Below the pieces are notes generated by a model, which saw nothing but the letters and a program-made list of their open reading frames with translations, did no database searches and had not been told where the DNA came from. Positions 5,241-7,842 of a DNA stretch of 7,842 nt are shown in pieces; positions within the stretch are counted from its first letter, which is position 1; every line of letters begins with the position of its first letter. Origin of the DNA: an uncultured Lachnospiraceae bacterium (lineage in GTDB: Bacteria; Bacillota; Clostridia; Lachnospirales; Lachnospiraceae); NCBI GenBank assembly GCA_910583815.1, contig CAJTZB010000120.1:1-7842 (forward strand), given 5' to 3'. The translations under genes and the position numbers were made by a program.

Positions 5241-7187
5241 TTATTCCAACCGGAAATTGCTCACGAGGTTATTCATTAATTGTGACTGTTCAGACAGTTT
5301 TTGGGAAGTAGAAGCACTTTCCTGAGAAGTGACAGAAGTAGCCTGAACTACAGCAGCAATCTGGTTAATGCTTTCTTTGACTTGAGAAATAGCAGCAGTC
5401 TGGTTTTCTATAGCTGACACTACAATATCCATATTGGCAGTTACATTTTTGGTGATGGAGTTCGTCTTGTCTAAGGATTCGGTAACTTTGGCTACAGCCT
5501 GCCCGCCTTCAACGATGGAACGGATGGAACTTTCAATCAGTTCCTTAGTGGCCTTGGCAGCCTCATCCGATTTGGAGGCAAGGCTGCGTACCTCATCGGC
5601 AACTACAGCAAAACCTTTGCCGGCATCGCCTGCTCGTGTAGCCTCTACAGAAGCATTGAGTGCCAGAATATTGGTTTGAAAAGCGATGTTTTCAATGGTA
5701 TTTATGATTTTGCTGATTGCCTTGGAAGAACCGGAAATTTTATCCATAGCTATGTTCAGCTCTTTCACGCAATCTACGCTGACATCAAGCTGAGAGGAAG
5801 CCTGATTGACATATTCTCCGGCTTTTTCTGCAGCAGCAGAAGTTTGTTTTGCGTTTTCAGAAATATCAGTAATGGTAATGGACATTTCATGGGCAGCACT
5901 GGCCTGTGTCGTGGTTCCTTGGCTTAAGGACTGTGCGTTGGTGGCAACCTGACTGGCGCTTGCAGCCACCATTCCGGCAGAATGGTTGATCCGGAGCAGG
6001 GTGTCCTTTAGAGAGCTGTGGATAGTCTTTATGGATTGCTCGATTGTGACAAAGTCGCCACGGTAAGTATGGGTAATGTTCTCGTGAAAATCACCCTGAG
6101 CCATTGTGCTTAAATTATGGGATACATCCTGTACCACATCGCCCAGATGAGAAATAGTTGTTCCGAGAGCTTTTGTAAGATCGGCAGTTTCGTCATGGGA
6201 GTGTATGGCAGGGGTCGGGGTTTGTAAATCGCCGGCAGCCAGCTGTTCCAAGCGGGTAACGCAGGCACGGATAGGATTGGAAATGGATCGTGCCAGGAAG
6301 TATGCGGCTACAAAAGAGAAAACTATTACAAACACTACGACCAGAATGGTCAGCAGGATGCTCTGGTCCAATGTAGCTTTAAATTCATGCTGGCTTGCTT
6401 CGATGGCGATGCTCCAGTGCTGGTTGCCGCCAATAGGGGCAAATCCCACAAATTTGTTATCGCCATAGAAATTATATGAGCCAAAGCCGGTTTCTCCCTG
6501 AATCATACGTTGGTTTACTGCAGCCACATCAGCTACACTAGGATCAGATTTAGCGGCTTCAATCATGTTGGAGCCTTCTATCACTACGGAACTTTCCCGG
6601 TGACCGATTACATTGCCTCTTTGGTCCAGTATGTAGGCTACGCCGTCATTTCCCATTGCCAAGTTGGCTACAATATTTGTAAGGAAGTCGGCGCTAATAC
6701 CACCATACACTACACCTTCAAATTTGCCGTCTATGACAATAGGCACTTCTAACAGAAAAATCATCCGGGTTCCGTCATTCATAATATTGGAAATGTAAGG
6801 TTTGGAAGTAGCCTTGCATTCTTGGAAATAATATTCGTCAGCATAACTGTAGCCGGTAGAGGATAGTCCCTCAGAATCCATTTTCCCGACATAAAGAAAG
6901 CCGTTTCTGGCGGCAATGTCATCACGAATGGGAATCAGTTCCGGTGCTTCAGGATCTGATTTGCGGAAAATTTCAGAGGCGGCGGCTTCTTCGAGTGCCG
7001 TCCAGTAATTATCCATGCGCCATTGAACTGCATCTGCTGCCATCTGGGTGGCTGGCCCTAAAGTTTTTTTCATCAGTTCGTCGATTCCGCCGGCGTTCAA
7101 GAGAGCAGTGATTACACCAAGCAATATTGAACCAATCAGCACCACTGATAGCATACCAATCAAAATTTTTGACTTAATCGACTTCAT
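5241..7187 (-). CDS. Methyl-accepting chemotaxis protein with dCache sensor
   Basis: A 648-residue transmembrane chemoreceptor. Membrane helix 1 is at about 9-30. The extracellular sensor (about 35-275) has dCache features: DEYYFQECKATSKPYIS (about 117-133), then TRMIFLLEVPI and GKFEGVVYGGISADFL, with a membrane-distal/proximal split near 175. Helix 2 is at about 276-299. A HAMP domain begins ISNPIRACV (about 302), and MAQGDF (362-367) suggests a second HAMP-like unit. The signalling hairpin tip is at about 499-540, reading IAFQTNILALNASVEATRAG then GKGFAVVADEVRSLA. No C-terminal CheR-tether pentapeptide is visible; the protein ends NNLVSNFRLE. CCCCTCCT (7196-7203; AGGAGGGG on the coding strand) supports the start. 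dCache sensors usually bind small molecules such as amino acids or organic acids, but the ligand is not readable here. No chemotaxis or flagellar genes are adjacent. Confidence 0.95.
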   Translation of the reverse strand: MKSIKSKILIGMLSVVLIGSILLGVITALLNAGGIDELMKKTLGPATQMAADAVQWRMDNYWTALEEAAASEIFRKSDPEAPELIPIRDDIAARNGFLYVGKMDSEGLSSTGYSYADEYYFQECKATSKPYISNIMNDGTRMIFLLEVPIVIDGKFEGVVYGGISADFLTNIVANLAMGNDGVAYILDQRGNVIGHRESSVVIEGSNMIEAAKSDPSVADVAAVNQRMIQGETGFGSYNFYGDNKFVGFAPIGGNQHWSIAIEASQHEFKATLDQSILLTILVVVFVIVFSFVAAYFLARSISNPIRACVTRLEQLAAGDLQTPTPAIHSHDETADLTKALGTTISHLGDVVQDVSHNLSTMAQGDFHENITHTYRGDFVTIEQSIKTIHSSLKDTLLRINHSAGMVAASASQVATNAQSLSQGTTTQASAAHEMSITITDISENAKQTSAAAEKAGEYVNQASSQLDVSVDCVKELNIAMDKISGSSKAISKIINTIENIAFQTNILALNASVEATRAGDAGKGFAVVADEVRSLASKSDEAAKATKELIESSIRSIVEGGQAVAKVTESLDKTNSITKNVTANMDIVVSAIENQTAAISQVKESINQIAAVVQATSVTSQESASTSQKLSEQSQLMNNLVSNFRLE

Positions 7188-7258
7188 ATTTCGTTCCCCT
7201 CCTATAGTTTCTGTTTTTTGCCTGGGTGTTTAGATTTTTCAGAGGCAATACAGTGCCT

Positions 7259-7287
7259 ATTATATTGGAGCGGAACAGAAATGTCAA
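7259..7287 (-). promoter_or_regulatory. Consensus sigma-A promoter of the chemoreceptor gene
   Basis: On the minus strand TTGACA (7287-7282) and TATAAT (7264-7259) are both exact consensus, with a 17-base spacer. The start would be near 7252, giving a 65-base leader. The leader begins with a small hairpin, GGCA/TGCC (7254-7257 with 7244-7247). AT-rich sequence upstream of the -35 may act as an UP element. No sigma-D-type (TAAA/GCCGATAA) site was found. Confidence 0.88.
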
Positions 7288-7303
7288 TGTGGTTAATTAT
7301 AAA

Positions 7304-7334
7304 ATGAGACCGGGCATTGCTATGCCGGTCTCAT
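7304..7334 (-). terminator. Terminator after the 70-residue coiled-coil gene
   Basis: ATGAGACCGG (7304-7313) pairs with CCGGTCTCAT (7325-7334), continued by CAT/ATG with one bulged G. On the minus strand the stem is followed by an imperfect T-rich run (TTTATAATTAA). It starts six bases after the small gene's stop and just before the chemoreceptor promoter, so it insulates the two units. Confidence 0.78.
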
Positions 7335-7340
7335 GAAAAA

Positions 7341-7553
7341 TTATGCATTCAGCAGTTCCAGTGCCTCTTCCACGGTCTTTCCGGAAGAAAGGATTTTTTG
7401 GTAAAGCAGCTCCAGATATTCTCTTTTTTTCTGCTCTTCCAGTTCTGAAAGTTTTGTCTTCAGTGTTTTTAATGCAGTTTCTGTAATTTGGATATTTTCT
7501 TCTACCTGTGCGATTTGTTCTTCTAAAGAAAGATTGCGTCTGCCGCGCGGCAT
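7341..7553 (-). CDS. Small coiled-coil protein of unknown function
   Basis: A 70-residue protein with a basic start (MPRGRRN), then a long charged helix of heptad-like pattern from about residue 8 to 55 (LEEQIAQVEENIQITETALKTLKTKL, SELEEQKKREYLELLYQKI). It ends in the short motif SSGKTVEEALELLNA, which looks like a second helix. I do not recognise a named family with certainty; it resembles short clostridial coiled-coil proteins often left as hypothetical. The start is fixed by AGGAGGTG (complement of 7559-7566), five bases from the ATG. The same frame stays open upstream to 7784, but that extension crosses the promoter and is not coding. It has its own promoter and terminator, so it is a stand-alone gene. 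The basic N-terminus would allow nucleic-acid binding, but this is speculation. Confidence 0.8.
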   Translation of the reverse strand: MPRGRRNLSLEEQIAQVEENIQITETALKTLKTKLSELEEQKKREYLELLYQKILSSGKTVEEALELLNA

Positions 7554-7588
7554 AGAAACACCTCCTGAATTTACATTTTCTGTATAAA

Positions 7589-7617
7589 AGAATAGCACAG
7601 CATGTCTTTGGTGTAAA
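7589..7617 (-). promoter_or_regulatory. Promoter of the small coiled-coil gene
   Basis: On the minus strand TTTACA (7617-7612, five of six) is followed after 17 bases by TATTCT (7594-7589, four of six) preceded by TGC, an extended -10. The start would be near 7582, leaving a leader of about 28 bases that contains the AGGAGGTG site. Confidence 0.6.
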
Positions 7618-7660
7618 GGAAATGTGTCCGACAAAATGTGCGTAAAATGGGAGAGAAGTA

Positions 7661-7689
7661 TTGACGCTTGTCTTGCAGGTTGATAAAAT
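7661..7689 (+). promoter_or_regulatory. Promoter of the CDP-alcohol phosphatidyltransferase gene
   Basis: TTGACG (7661-7666) and TAAAAT (7684-7689) each match five of six consensus bases with a 17-base spacer, and TGA before the -10 makes it an extended -10. The start would be near 7696, directly ahead of the hairpin at 7698-7719. It is divergent from the small coiled-coil gene's promoter, with 43 bases between the two -35 boxes. Confidence 0.75.
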
Positions 7690-7697
7690 AGGAGAGG

Positions 7698-7719
7698 TAG
7701 CGTCTGTACACCAACGCTA
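7698..7719 (+). repeat. Hairpin repeat, copy 3, at the 5' end of the predicted mRNA
   Basis: TAGCGT (7698-7703) and ACGCTA (7714-7719) form a perfect 6-bp stem around CTGTACACCA. The block 7703-7719 repeats 38-54 of copy 1 with one difference, including the same TGTACACC loop. The CATGGG/GGCGTG left flank of copies 1 and 2 is missing. The ribosome binding site AAGGAGG (7719-7725) begins on the last base of the stem. Confidence 0.6.
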
Positions 7720-7740
7720 AGGAGGCTTTGGCTATAAATT

Positions 7741-7842
7741 ATGGATGGACACAAAAAAGCAGAGAATAAGAAAAAGCGCACCAAATTTTTAAAGGAATAT
7801 TTTTCTGTTCCAAATATATTGGGCTATGTCCGCATTGTGCTT
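7741..7842 (+). CDS. CDP-alcohol phosphatidyltransferase, N-terminal part (runs off window)
   Basis: Only the first 34 residues are present, with no stop. A Lys/Arg-rich start (DGHKKAENKKKRTKF) is followed by FSVPNILGYVRIVL, which matches the (I/V)PNxLxxxRxxL opening of the CDP-alcohol phosphatidyltransferase family, as in PgsA (CDP-diacylglycerol plus glycerol-3-phosphate giving phosphatidylglycerol phosphate). The catalytic DGxxAR...GxxxD motif would lie beyond the window, so PgsA cannot be separated from cardiolipin or phosphatidylserine synthase-type members. AAGGAGG (7719-7725) is 15 bases from this ATG, longer than usual. An in-frame TAA at 7735 excludes a start further upstream except ATT. 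The product would be an integral membrane enzyme of phospholipid synthesis. Confidence 0.65.
   Translation, partial: MDGHKKAENKKKRTKFLKEYFSVPNILGYVRIVL

Noticed and set aside
7554..7784. Upstream extension of the small coiled-coil frame
   Set aside because: It covers the promoter and the divergent gene's leader; the ATG at 7551-7553 (complement) has an ideal AGGAGGTG site.

Overview
The window looks like a chromosomal segment of an anaerobic Firmicute, most likely a Lachnospiraceae-type Clostridium. The reasons are strong AGGAGG-type ribosome binding sites, sigma-A promoters close to TTGACA/TATAAT, an adjacent pair of a NifU-like scaffold and a GGGtGRT protein, a short CarD-family regulator of the clostridial kind, and a PadR/HAAS/DUF4097 module. 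The genus cannot be read from the sequence alone.

Layout, left to right. (1) Bases 1-160 are non-coding and hold a degenerate hairpin repeat and a possible operator. (2) 161-2210, plus strand: a PadR winged-helix regulator, then a HAAS (DUF1700)/DUF4097 protein, probably one operon. The second protein ends in 13 'SGD' repeats, nine of them in a strict 19-residue register. (3) 2211-2502: an intergenic region with the best-formed hairpin repeat and a weak extended -10 promoter. (4) 2503-4220, plus strand: the NifU-like scaffold and GGGtGRT genes, tightly coupled and closed by a strong terminator (4264-4298). (5) 4221-4639: an intergenic region with a promoter near 4384-4414 and a long leader that can fold into a compact multi-stem RNA reaching the start of a CarD-family gene (4640-5134). 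(6) A 14-bp bidirectional terminator separates that gene from a convergent chemoreceptor gene (5241-7187, minus), driven by an exactly consensus sigma-A promoter. (7) A 70-residue coiled-coil protein (7341-7553, minus) with its own promoter and terminator. (8) Divergent from it, a CDP-alcohol phosphatidyltransferase gene begins at 7741 and runs off the end; its predicted mRNA starts with a third copy of the hairpin repeat.

The genes are mostly independent units, not one pathway: a PadR-controlled envelope/stress-type module, an Fe-S-type gene pair of unknown purpose, a CarD-like RNA polymerase regulator, an orphan chemoreceptor and the start of a phospholipid synthesis gene. The most interesting non-coding signals are the family of intergenic hairpins (31-56, 2277-2302, 7698-7719), which share loop sequence and flanks, and the structured leader in front of the CarD-like gene. 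No mobile element, CRISPR array, rRNA or tRNA was seen.
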